Source of the DNA: Nocardia sp. MH4 | GTDB lineage: Bacteria; Actinomycetota; Actinomycetes; Mycobacteriales; Mycobacteriaceae | Reading direction: 5' to 3' | Assembly: GCF_019266065.1 (NCBI RefSeq) | Contig: NZ_LPNR01000083.1 | Span: 1 to 56,998, forward strand | DNA length: 56,998 bases | Notes under the pieces: generated by a model | The model's input: only the letters and a program-made list of their open reading frames with translations | Told to the model about the DNA's origin: nothing | The model's database searches: none | Shown: positions 1 through 8,479 of the stretch, one piece after another | Layout of the letters: every line of letters begins with the position of its first letter | Numbering within the stretch: position 1 is the stretch's first letter | Made by a program: the position numbers and the translations under genes

Positions 1-1
1 C

Positions 2-3000
2 GCGCCGCGGCCCGCGCCCGGCGGCCCGCCGTCGAAGCCGCCCGCGCATCCGCCGACCGCGCCGAGCCCGGAACCCGAGGAGCCGGCGAAGAATTCGTCG
101 CCGTTCGACCGGGGCATCCCGACCGCACCCGCGGAACTCGCGGTGCCCGATGCCGCCGGGCTGGATCAGCCGGGTGCCGAAGCGCCGGCCGATCCGCCGA
201 GCCGTGCCGAGCAGCGCGACGTCCGGATCGACGATGTGCGCCAGTTCCTGCGCGACCTCGGTGATCTGCCGCCGTCGACCCACGCGGACGCGCCGCCGCT
301 GACTCCGGAGCGGGTCGAGCAGGTGCGTCGGCTCGCCGAGGCGCTCGGCCTGGGTGAGGCGCTGACCGGTCAGCGTGATCCGCTCGGGGCGTTGGCCGAG
401 ATCGCCGATATGGCCAGGGCGCGTGGATTCCTCGACAGTGCTTTGGATCCCGATGCCGAGCTCGGTGCGCCGATGCGCTACCCGGACGACTACGCGCCAC
501 TGAACCTGGATCAGCTCCAGGACGGTATCGACCAGTGGCGGGTCGAGGGCGATCCCGAGGTCCGCGCCGAGGTCGCCGACGACCTGCGCCGGGCCGGGCT
601 CGACGAGGGCTCCCGGCCGTCGCTCGGTACCGAACCGGAACCGAACCCGCAGGCTCAGCCGCTGCATCCCACCGCGATCCTGCCGCCCGCCGACGGCACC
701 CAGCAGCCGGGCGGACCCCGGATGGAGCCCGCGCAGCAGGCACTGGACCGGCTGGCCGCGAGGTTCGGGGTCGACCTCACCGACCCCGGTTCGCTCGACG
801 GGGCTCGATATCGGCAGCTGCTGCGCGCGGGCGCGGTCGAGGCGTTCGCCTCGGCGGTGCGCCACGCCGAGACGGCGACCGATCCGCAGCAGCGGGCGGC
901 CCGCGAGGCCGTCGCGCGTCGCTGGGCGGCCCGGCTCGGGCTGGCGGCCGATCCCGGTCTCGTGCGCGCCGCCGACGACATCACTCGATTGCGCGCCGGC
1001 GTCACCCGGGACGCCGCCGATCTCGCGCATCTGGATCGGCTGGCGCGTACCACACTCGACGACCGGATGCTGTCCGTCGATGTCGACGGCGACCAGACAC
1101 TGGTCCGGCGGGTCGAGGACGGACCGGACGCCTGGCGCCTCGAACCCGTCGCGCGGCCCGAGCCGACGCCGCGGGTGCGGCCCGCCGAGACAGCTGTCGA
1201 GACACCCAAGAAGCGCTGGCTGCGCAGGCTGTGGGACAGGATCGTCAACCGTGGGTTCTACGGCGAGAACCCGAAGTACCCGTCCGGGTCGACCCAGGAC
1301 AGCGCCGCCCTCTCGATGCTGGGCCACAGTGCCGGGCTGCCGCTGACCACGGTGAAGGACGCGACTCCGGACGCGCCTGGCGGCGAATACGACCAGCTCC
1401 AGCTCAAGTTCAATCCGGTGCGCGTCCTCAAAGAGAGCATCGAGATGTGGCGCAAGCGCGAGCTGGTGCCGATCCTCAAGCATCTGTCCGCGCGCATCGC
1501 GAACCAGGCGGGTGAATTCCTGCCGTTGCGCAATCTCGACGGCACCGAGTACAAGCCGTGGATCTCCGACGCCGATCCGGAGCTGCGCCGTCGGATCGAA
1601 CAGGAACTGCGCGATGCCGGGCTCGAGCATCTGCTGGAACCGGAAAGCCTGACACCGGCGGAACAGGCCGCCCGGGAAGCGTCGGAGCGCACCGAAACCG
1701 CTGAGCCGCGGCAGTCGACGGGCGAACCCGAGCAGTCGCCCGCGGTCGCCGAGCCGTTGCCGCCGTGGTTGCGGGACGTGGTCGACGCGGTCGACCAGCG
1801 CATCGCCGACGCCACCGTGCTCGATGCGCTCGCCCGCGAACTCGGCGTGCGGATCACCGATTTCAGCGAGGAAGGTCTGCGTAAGGCGCTCGCCGAGGCC
1901 GAGTACCGGTTGTTGCGTCGCGACGGTGTGATCCAGGCGCTGGAGGCCGCCGCGCGGTTGTTCAACCAGGAGCACGCCGACATCCCGTTCCGGCCCGCCA
2001 ACTTCTTCAGCAAGGACCCGCTGGGCGCCTATCTGAAGGAAGTCGTGGCGGCCAGGGGTGACCGCTTCGGCTTCGACATGCTGAACTGGCGCGGGGTGAA
2101 CAACGGCGGCGAATGGGTCGACATCTGGCCCGATCTGAGCGACGACGGTGGTTCGGGGACCGTGCACGCCGAGGACGCGCGCAAGATCTTCGACGACGCG
2201 CTGCGCCGTGCGGGCCTGCGGGACGAGCGGTCGACGTGGGCCCATCTGGCGGGCGCCGACCTGGAAGCGCTGGTCCGCAACCTCGACGCCGAGGTCGCCA
2301 GGCTGCGTGGGCAACTCGACGACAATGTCGGTGTGCTGGGCGAATTCACCCAGCGGGTGGCCGATTTCGCTGCCGGGGATACCGGTGACCGGTTGGTCGT
2401 CGATGCCGAGAACGGCACGATCGCGATCGTCGATACCGGCGCCGGACACGAACGTGCGCTGGCTCGGGCCTTGGCCGAGGCCGACGGGGATTTCCTCGAT
2501 CGGCTCAATCGCGGCGAGGTCGAGATCCAGGTCAGGATCGTCGGGGTCGACGACCAGGGGCGCGTGCGCGTCCTGGAGGTCGACGCGCCGGAGGTCCGGC
2601 ACCTGCGGGGCGCAGTCGACGGCCGTACCGTCGACGCGACCATGGTGCGGGACGGGTCGGGTCCGTGGCGGATGATCGAGACACCGCCGCGGCACACCGC
2701 GCCGGAGACGAACCTGCCGGTCGTCGCCGATGAGGTGAATCAGCCGGTCCGGGAACCACGTTCGCTGGCCCAGGTGCGCGCGGAGCTCGCCGAGGTGGCG
2801 GGCAGGCTGGGCATCGACGATCCCTCGAACCTGTCGCGTGAGCGACTGACCGATCTGCTCACCGAGCTGGACCGGGCCAATCAGGTGCGGGCCAGGCAGC
2901 TCGAGGCGGCCGTCGACTACGCGATCATCGTCGACGCGGTCGACAACTTCAACGCGCTGCACAACGCGCGCAGCGCGCTGGCACTGCGGTTCGGCGTCGA

Positions 3001-5743
3001 CGCGGGCGATCTCGGACCGGAACTGGTCGCCCAACGGCTCGCCGATCCCGGCACCCGGGTGGAACTGCACCGCCAGCGCGCCAAGGACCTCACCGAGTAC
3101 GCGAAACTGCTGCGCGCGTTCGACCCGGCCGCGGTCGATGCCGCGCGGGACGCGCTCGCTCCGCATCTCGGGTTGCCGCGCGGTGGTCTGCCGCTGGACG
3201 CCGCCGCGTTGGCCGAGGCAGTGTCGAACCGCGCGGCGCGGGGTGCGACGGACGATCTCACCGGTCCGCTCGCCGACTACGTCCGGGCGCTGGCGAAGAT
3301 CGATCCGTACGCCGACGACCTGGTCTACAACCCGGAGACCGATCCGCGTGCCGTCGGCGACGATCCGCCGGTGCACGAGCGCGACGCCCTGGACTTCTTG
3401 CGGGAGGTGGGCGCCGCCGATCTCGGCAACCGGTCGCCACTGCCACCCGTGCCCGGCGACGCCGTCCCCGGCCCGAGCCGCGACCACGCCCGCCTGCTCG
3501 GCGCCGACCTCACCGACGCCGACGACGCGAAGGTGGCGAAGGTCTACGAGTGGTTCCGGGACGGTCGCATCGACAAGCACGAGCGACTGACCCTGGACAA
3601 GCTCGCCGAGGTGCACGAGCAGATCCGCGACGAGATCCGCAGGGCCGCAGCCGATATCGCCCGGTTGCGGGAGCTGCTCACCGAACCGTTCGTCACCGAC
3701 CCCGAGCTCGGCGGGGCGGACCGGACCGGGCTGCCCGCGCCCGCCGAGGACGCCGCCGGGCCGACTCCCGCTGGATCGCCTGCGCCCGGCCTCACCGCCT
3801 CTGGTCCGGCCGTCAACGGCGCGCCGGTGCGTCCAGGACTGTCCGCGGGCCCGGAGAGCGGGCCGCCCGCGGAGAACGCCGATGCCGGGCTGCCGAGCGA
3901 CGCCGACCCGCGCGAGCCCCGTCGGTCCACCGATCCGGATGATCTCGTGGCCGAGAATGATCCGGCCCGGCCGCCGGTGTCGCGGCCGGTGATCGATCCG
4001 GGTGATCCGGGCATCGCGACGGATCACCCTGCGGCTGAGGGCGTTCGCCGTCCGGCGGGCGCTGATTCCGATGAGCCCGGTGCGGATGCCGATCGCGGCG
4101 CCGCCGTGCCGGAGCCTGGTGACGGTTCGCGCCGTCGGTCGCCCATCGATCCGGAAGGTGTCGTGGGCGAGGCTGATACCTCTCGTCCGCCGGTGTCGCG
4201 GCCGGTGACCGATCCGGGTGATCCTGGCCTTCCGGCTGATCATCAGGCGAGTCAGGGTGTTCGTCGGCCTGCGGTCGGTGAGGCGGACGAATCCACGGTG
4301 GACGCAGGCCGTGGGCCTTCCGCGCCCGGTGACGGTTCGCGTCCTCGGCCGGTGGGCGGTGATCCGGACGCCGATGGTGGCGGTCGGAACAGGTCCGATG
4401 ATCCGGATGCCGATCGGGACGGTGGGCAGGAACCGGACAAGGGTTTCGATCCGGGTGGGCAGGCGCCGCCGCGCACTCCGGACGGGGATCGACCGGGGAT
4501 GGGGCGGCAGCTGCCGGGGTCGGCCTATCGGTCGCACATTCCGCATCCGCCGCACGAGTACGAGGTAGAGCTCGAGGTGCCGCGGTTCGACGCAGTCGCC
4601 TGGCCGGTACCACCACTGGCATCGACACCGGAGCCGCCGCGTTCGCCGGAGCCGCCGCGTCCACCGGTGCCGCCGAGTCCACCGGTGCCGCCGAGTCCAC
4701 CGGGTCAGGCGGATCCGCCGTGCCTGCCGGAGATTCCCGCGCCGCCGTGCCCGCCGGTGCCGCCGCAGCAGCAGGTGCCGGCTCCGCACGAACCGACGGT
4801 CCCGTCCTTCCCGATTCCGCCGACCCCGCCGGTCGGTGGTCCCACCATGCCGCCGTTGCCGCCGTGGGTTACCCAACCGCCGGGGCCGGTTCAGCCGTAC
4901 CCGCCTGGGAGCGGTGAGCCGTATCCGCCAGGTGGCGGTCCTTCGTATCCGCCGGGTGGCGGTCAGCCGTATCCGCCGGGTGGCGGTCAGCCGTATCCGC
5001 CGGGTGGCGGTCCGTCGTACCCGCCCGGTGGCGGTCAGCCGTATCCGCCCGGTGGCGGTCCGTCGTACCCGCCCGGTGGCAGTCAGCCATACCCGCCCAG
5101 TGGCGGTCAGCCATACCCGCCCGGTGGCGGTCCGTCGTATCCGCCGGGCAATGGGCAGCTGTATCCGCCGGGCAATGACCAGCCGTCCGCACCGGGAAAT
5201 GGTCGCGGCAACGGGCAATCCGGTGGGCAGCAGCCGGGCTCCGGCTATCCCTCGGGTGGTGCTCCCGGGTATCCGCCGCCGGCGATGCCGCCGAGCGCAG
5301 GGCAGAGCGGTCAGCGCAGGCCGTATCGGCCGGAGTACCAGGCTCCGGTCGAACGGGTCAGGCTGGTCGTGCGCCCGTACGCCAGTGGTGTGCTCGCCGA
5401 GTTCGATCCGCAGTCGGGGGCGTTGCGGCCCGCCGCGCCGGGGCAGATCGGCGCGGACGGCCTGTACGCCGACCTCGGTGGGGTGACGGTGATCTTCTAC
5501 CGGCTCGCCGACCGGCTGATGGTGCAGGTCGGCACCCAGGCGATCGATCTCAGCGGCGCCGCGCAGGTGGGCTGGGAACGGTCGGCGCAGCGGATGACGC
5601 GATTCACCGTCGCGGTGGGTGGCAGGCCGATGGGTGAGCTGATCTACCGGGCACTCCCACCGGAACTGGACCTCGGACTGCTGATCCGTAACGTAGTTGC
5701 CGATCCCGCCAGCCGGATGACAATGTTCAGCGACAGAGCCTGA
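2..5743 (+). CDS. Giant multidomain ESX-associated protein, 3' part (5' end outside window)
   Basis: The frame is open to the left edge, so the 1913 residues visible are the C-terminal part of a longer protein; the GTG at 143 is an internal codon. The visible part has several related helical segments of the type 'RLAARFGVDL...' (near 740, 1830 and 2770), each followed by a mixed segment ending in 'WRLEP' or 'WRMIE', which suggests duplicated modules. Then come a two-unit 72-residue repeat (3932-4360), a Pro-rich linker with twelve YPPGGG-type octapeptides (4898-5185), and a roughly 125-residue beta-rich C-terminal domain beginning near 5350. I do not recognise that last domain. Very large proteins of this build are common beside ESX loci in Nocardia. 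The next gene is a YwqK-like antitoxin candidate and begins 22 bp later, so a polymorphic-toxin or secreted-effector role is possible but is an inference. No signal peptide can be judged because the start is missing. Confidence 0.7.
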   Translation, partial: APRPAPGGPPSKPPAHPPTAPSPEPEEPAKNSSPFDRGIPTAPAELAVPDAAGLDQPGAEAPADPPSRAEQRDVRIDDVRQFLRDLGDLPPSTHADAPPLTPERVEQVRRLAEALGLGEALTGQRDPLGALAEIADMARARGFLDSALDPDAELGAPMRYPDDYAPLNLDQLQDGIDQWRVEGDPEVRAEVADDLRRAGLDEGSRPSLGTEPEPNPQAQPLHPTAILPPADGTQQPGGPRMEPAQQALDRLAARFGVDLTDPGSLDGARYRQLLRAGAVEAFASAVRHAETATDPQQRAAREAVARRWAARLGLAADPGLVRAADDITRLRAGVTRDAADLAHLDRLARTTLDDRMLSVDVDGDQTLVRRVEDGPDAWRLEPVARPEPTPRVRPAETAVETPKKRWLRRLWDRIVNRGFYGENPKYPSGSTQDSAALSMLGHSAGLPLTTVKDATPDAPGGEYDQLQLKFNPVRVLKESIEMWRKRELVPILKHLSARIANQAGEFLPLRNLDGTEYKPWISDADPELRRRIEQELRDAGLEHLLEPESLTPAEQAAREASERTETAEPRQSTGEPEQSPAVAEPLPPWLRDVVDAVDQRIADATVLDALARELGVRITDFSEEGLRKALAEAEYRLLRRDGVIQALEAAARLFNQEHADIPFRPANFFSKDPLGAYLKEVVAARGDRFGFDMLNWRGVNNGGEWVDIWPDLSDDGGSGTVHAEDARKIFDDALRRAGLRDERSTWAHLAGADLEALVRNLDAEVARLRGQLDDNVGVLGEFTQRVADFAAGDTGDRLVVDAENGTIAIVDTGAGHERALARALAEADGDFLDRLNRGEVEIQVRIVGVDDQGRVRVLEVDAPEVRHLRGAVDGRTVDATMVRDGSGPWRMIETPPRHTAPETNLPVVADEVNQPVREPRSLAQVRAELAEVAGRLGIDDPSNLSRERLTDLLTELDRANQVRARQLEAAVDYAIIVDAVDNFNALHNARSALALRFGVDAGDLGPELVAQRLADPGTRVELHRQRAKDLTEYAKLLRAFDPAAVDAARDALAPHLGLPRGGLPLDAAALAEAVSNRAARGATDDLTGPLADYVRALAKIDPYADDLVYNPETDPRAVGDDPPVHERDALDFLREVGAADLGNRSPLPPVPGDAVPGPSRDHARLLGADLTDADDAKVAKVYEWFRDGRIDKHERLTLDKLAEVHEQIRDEIRRAAADIARLRELLTEPFVTDPELGGADRTGLPAPAEDAAGPTPAGSPAPGLTASGPAVNGAPVRPGLSAGPESGPPAENADAGLPSDADPREPRRSTDPDDLVAENDPARPPVSRPVIDPGDPGIATDHPAAEGVRRPAGADSDEPGADADRGAAVPEPGDGSRRRSPIDPEGVVGEADTSRPPVSRPVTDPGDPGLPADHQASQGVRRPAVGEADESTVDAGRGPSAPGDGSRPRPVGGDPDADGGGRNRSDDPDADRDGGQEPDKGFDPGGQAPPRTPDGDRPGMGRQLPGSAYRSHIPHPPHEYEVELEVPRFDAVAWPVPPLASTPEPPRSPEPPRPPVPPSPPVPPSPPGQADPPCLPEIPAPPCPPVPPQQQVPAPHEPTVPSFPIPPTPPVGGPTMPPLPPWVTQPPGPVQPYPPGSGEPYPPGGGPSYPPGGGQPYPPGGGQPYPPGGGPSYPPGGGQPYPPGGGPSYPPGGSQPYPPSGGQPYPPGGGPSYPPGNGQLYPPGNDQPSAPGNGRGNGQSGGQQPGSGYPSGGAPGYPPPAMPPSAGQSGQRRPYRPEYQAPVERVRLVVRPYASGVLAEFDPQSGALRPAAPGQIGADGLYADLGGVTVIFYRLADRLMVQVGTQAIDLSGAAQVGWERSAQRMTRFTVAVGGRPMGELIYRALPPELDLGLLIRNVVADPASRMTMFSDRA
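3932..4360 (+). repeat. Two tandem 72-/71-codon repeats in the giant gene
   Basis: Two units of 216 and 213 bp begin at 3932 and 4148 with 'gatccgga'. They encode related segments containing RPPVSRPV, DPGDPG, GVRRPA and PGDGSR in the same order. A third unit appears to start at 4361 but stops after a few codons. This is an in-frame duplication in the disordered linker of the giant protein. Confidence 0.8.
4898..5185 (+). repeat. Twelve 24-bp coding repeats (YPPGGGQP/YPPGGGPS)
   Basis: Twelve consecutive 24-bp units encode YPP followed by a Gly-rich half (GGGQP, GGGPS, GSGEP, GNGQL, GNDQP). The units keep the reading frame. The middle units are nearly identical and the outer ones diverge, as in a minisatellite that changes copy number. 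The segment is a flexible Pro/Gly linker between the repeat-rich middle and the C-terminal domain. Confidence 0.9.
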
Positions 5744-5765
5744 CCGATCGGAGAGGTTTCCCCAG

Positions 5766-6515
5766 GTGAGTGACGATCCGATCGAATGGAACGATCCGGA
5801 CGTGGAGATCGATGCGGCGACCGGCAGGTTGTCGTATCGCGGTGAGCCGTACACCGGCGCGGTGACCCACACCCGCCCCGACGGCACCTGGCGCGAGTAC
5901 TGGAGTTACGACCAGGGCGAGCGCGACGGCGACTGGTCGGGCTGGTACCCCGACGGCACGATGCGCTACAACGGCGAGTTCTACCGCAATCGGCCGGTCG
6001 GCACCTGGCAGGAGTGGTACCCCGGCGGCGCCCGCCGCCTCGAAGACGTTTACGACATCGAAGGCGTCCTGCAGACCCACTCGGTCTGGGACGAGGCGGG
6101 CGCGCTCATCGAATTCGCCGACGAGCGCACCCGCAAGGGCATCGCCGCCGACGCGGTGTCGTCCGACGACCCCGAATTGCGCTGGGACGAGACGGAAAAC
6201 CGGATGTACTACGGCGGCGTGCCGTTCACCGGCCAGGAATTCCGCCGCCCGGCGCCGAGCGCCCCCATCACCGATCTGGCCACCTACGCCGACGGCTACC
6301 GCGACGGGCCGACTCGCGGCTGGTACCTCGACGGCACCCCCCGCTACACCAGCGAATACGCCGATCGGCACGAGGTGGGCCACTGGGTCGAATGGTTCCC
6401 CACCGGAGACCGCAAGGAAGAGACCGTCTTCGACGACGACGGCGCGCTGCTCACCCGCACCCGATGGGACGAGGCGGGTGCGGTGATCGCGCGGTACGGC
6501 GAAGACCGGGACTAG
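5766..6515 (+). CDS. MORN-repeat protein, YwqK-like antitoxin family candidate
   Basis: This 249-residue soluble protein is built of repeats such as 'GDWSGWYPDGTMRYNGEF' and 'VGTWQEWYPGG', the MORN-like pattern of the YwqK antitoxin family. Two halves are similar to each other: 'GEPYTGAV' near residue 26 matches 'GVPFTGQEF' near residue 155, and each half ends with 'WDEAGA'. In Bacillus, YwqK neutralises the LXG deaminase toxin YwqJ. Here the gene sits 22 bp after the giant ESX-associated gene and 15 bp before a possible immunity gene, so it could be an immunity protein. The GTG start at 5766 is preceded by 'ggagagg'. The MORN-type repeat is clear; the antitoxin role is an inference from family and position. 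Confidence 0.65.
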   Translation: MSDDPIEWNDPDVEIDAATGRLSYRGEPYTGAVTHTRPDGTWREYWSYDQGERDGDWSGWYPDGTMRYNGEFYRNRPVGTWQEWYPGGARRLEDVYDIEGVLQTHSVWDEAGALIEFADERTRKGIAADAVSSDDPELRWDETENRMYYGGVPFTGQEFRRPAPSAPITDLATYADGYRDGPTRGWYLDGTPRYTSEYADRHEVGHWVEWFPTGDRKEETVFDDDGALLTRTRWDEAGAVIARYGEDRD

Positions 6516-6530
6516 ACGAAGGAGTGCGCA

Positions 6531-7730
6531 GTGGCTGACGAGCTGGCCGGTGATCCCGATGTCGGATTCACCCTCACCACGGTGGTGACCGACGACGGCG
6601 GGATTCCGGAGCGCGCCGCCGCACTGAGTCATCGGATCGCGAAAACCGTGGCGGCGCTGGGACCGCCGGGCTGGACCACGGTCGAGGCGTCGTTCGCGAT
6701 GACGGCGGCGGCCGAGGTGTCGATGATCGTCTTCCACGACGAGCAGGGGCGCTTCGCCCGGGTCTTCCCGAGTCCGGAACTGCTGGAGTCGTTGCGCGAG
6801 CACCGGCACATCTCCGCCTCGATGGGCGACGGTCCGTGGTGGCGCTACCTGCTCACCCTCACCAACGCCGGCCGGATGGAGGTCGACTACGACTACGGCG
6901 ACGAGCCGTTCCCGGACGATCAGCTGTTCCCGCCGACGGTGTACCGCACCGACATCGAGATCTATCCGCGCGATCGCCTGCCGATCTGGCTGGCCGCCTA
7001 CATCCACCATGGCAATCGGCAGGTGCGCGGCCCGGTGGCCGCGGCCGAGCAGGCGCGCGCGGATATCGCGGCGGGCCGGGGCGCGGCAGGCTCGGCGCCG
7101 GACGTGGAGTTCCCCGCGCTCGAGCCGATGGCACGCCGATGGGCGCTGATCGCCGCGGCTTTCGTCGCGGTCGGCTCCAAGTGGGGGCCGCGGGTGACAC
7201 CGGCGTTCCATGTCTTCGAGGGTTCCAAGTTCAGCGGTTCCACCCTGTGCCTGCTGCCCGGCGACCGCGCCGTGCTCTCCGGCGGGGTGTGGAACGCACC
7301 GGAACTCGACGCCGTCTACAACAAAGACCTGCCGATGCCGGACTTCTACCTGGGTGCCCCCGACTGGGTCGCGGCGCCGGTGATCAACCGGCGGGCCGAG
7401 AACGGTCTGCTCACCTTCTGCTACTGGTGGGAGGGGGGCCGCTGGTACCGGGGTGCCTCCGCGGGGGCCGACGCGCTCGCCGCCGCGGTACCGGGGATGT
7501 GGGATACCAGAACCGTTGTCGAGGTGCTGACCGGACTGCTCGGCGAGAAGGCGTCGCAGGCGCAGAAGGATGCCGTGCTCGGTCTGGTCGAGTCCGCCGA
7601 GCGGGCGGCCGTGGCCAGGGAGTCCTTCACACGGGTCTTTCCCGCCGACGCCTATCACGTCGACGCCGCCTGGTTCGAGCTGAATCTCGCCGGTTTGCTC
7701 GGCACGCATTCCGTGGGCCTGGCGCGGTGA
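6531..7730 (+). CDS. Uncharacterised protein with YezG/DUF600-like N-terminal half
   Basis: The protein has 399 residues and no signal peptide or membrane span. The first 165 residues contain 'MEVDYDYGDEPFPDD' and then 'YPRDRLPIWLAAYI'. This order of an acidic Asp-Tyr motif and a YPR...P.WL motif recalls the YezG/DUF600 immunity family. The C-terminal 200 residues, including 'FCYWWEGGRWYRG', are not familiar. The GTG start at 6531 has AAGGAG about 7 bp upstream. It follows the YwqK-like gene by 15 bp, so the giant gene, YwqK-like gene and this gene probably form one transcript. The YezG resemblance is by eye only. Confidence 0.5.
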   Translation: MADELAGDPDVGFTLTTVVTDDGGIPERAAALSHRIAKTVAALGPPGWTTVEASFAMTAAAEVSMIVFHDEQGRFARVFPSPELLESLREHRHISASMGDGPWWRYLLTLTNAGRMEVDYDYGDEPFPDDQLFPPTVYRTDIEIYPRDRLPIWLAAYIHHGNRQVRGPVAAAEQARADIAAGRGAAGSAPDVEFPALEPMARRWALIAAAFVAVGSKWGPRVTPAFHVFEGSKFSGSTLCLLPGDRAVLSGGVWNAPELDAVYNKDLPMPDFYLGAPDWVAAPVINRRAENGLLTFCYWWEGGRWYRGASAGADALAAAVPGMWDTRTVVEVLTGLLGEKASQAQKDAVLGLVESAERAAVARESFTRVFPADAYHVDAAWFELNLAGLLGTHSVGLAR

Positions 7731-7827
7731 GCTGAGCGCTGGTGCTGTTGCGCGGGCGTGGTGGGTGTGGTGTGCTCGCTCACCGAAGAGCCGCTCGGGA
7801 CGGCTCGGAAGTCGGAGGGAATCGAGT

Positions 7828-8304
7828 ATGACCAACGAACATGCCAAGGCGCAGATGGCGGACATCCTCGAGACGGTGCAGAAGCAGATGCAGGCGATCG
7901 CGCAGGTGCAGCAGGACCGCGCGAAGATCATCGCCAGCGCCACCGTGCGCAAGCGGGTGACCGTCACGGTCAACGCCGACTACAAGGTGATCGAAACGAA
8001 GTTCACCCCCGACATCGACGATCTCACCTACACCGAGATCGCCAAGGCCGTCACCGAGGCCGCCCAGCAGGCCGCGACCGAGGTCGCGCGCAAGACCCAG
8101 GAGATGATGGCGCCGATTCAGCGGGAACGCGCTCGGCTCCCGAAGATCACCGAATTGGTCGACGACATGGATGGATTCGCCATTCCGCAGCCCGTGGAGG
8201 CGTCGCTGGAACCGCCCAACTCGCCTGAGCGGGAACGGCTCTCAGCCGACGAGCCGGACGGCGCGCGGGATCGCTCGCGGACCGCCACCGACGCGAGCTG
8301 GTGA
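7828..8304 (+). CDS. YbaB/EbfC-like small protein of the ESX locus
   Basis: The 158-residue protein starts with the helix 'ILETVQKQMQAIAQVQ', followed by 'KRVTVTVNADYKVIETKF' and a long second helix. This is the helix-strand-helix layout of YbaB/EbfC-fold proteins, which are common in ESX loci. The C-terminal 50 residues are charged and probably disordered. The ATG at 7828 is chosen over an upstream GTG (7765) because GGAGG lies at 7814-7818. It precedes the EspB-like gene by 175 bp. Nucleoid binding is known for YbaB family members, but the role of the ESX-linked members is unclear. Confidence 0.65.
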   Translation: MTNEHAKAQMADILETVQKQMQAIAQVQQDRAKIIASATVRKRVTVTVNADYKVIETKFTPDIDDLTYTEIAKAVTEAAQQAATEVARKTQEMMAPIQRERARLPKITELVDDMDGFAIPQPVEASLEPPNSPERERLSADEPDGARDRSRTATDASW

Positions 8305-8382
8305 GATCGGCGGCGGCGGATGGTCGAGCCATCGCCACCAGCGGGATTGGCGCTGTACATGCGGAATTCATCTGTCGGACCG

Positions 8383-8388
8383 TAGAAT
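8383..8388 (+). promoter_or_regulatory. Possible -10 element of the EspB-like gene
   Basis: TAGAAT lies 91 bp before the ATG at 8480 in the 175-bp gap after the YbaB-like gene. No convincing -35 hexamer is visible at the usual distance, so this is a weak call. Confidence 0.3.
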
Positions 8389-8479
8389 CGTTAGCAAGCC
8401 GTGCGAATCGGCGGTGTCGTGGTAGCGGTGCCAGGCGGGGCGCGAGGCGGCACCGGTACGGACAGGGAGGGTCGACTTC

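Noticed and set aside
4898..5185. CRISPR-like array
   Set aside because: The 24-bp repeats have no spacers and stay in frame inside a Pro-rich coding region.
5727..7973. A 748-codon open frame on the - strand opposite the YwqK-like and YezG-like genes
   Set aside because: It is a GC-bias shadow: its translation is His/Arg/Gly-rich without domains, while the + strand genes have ribosome-binding sites and family motifs.
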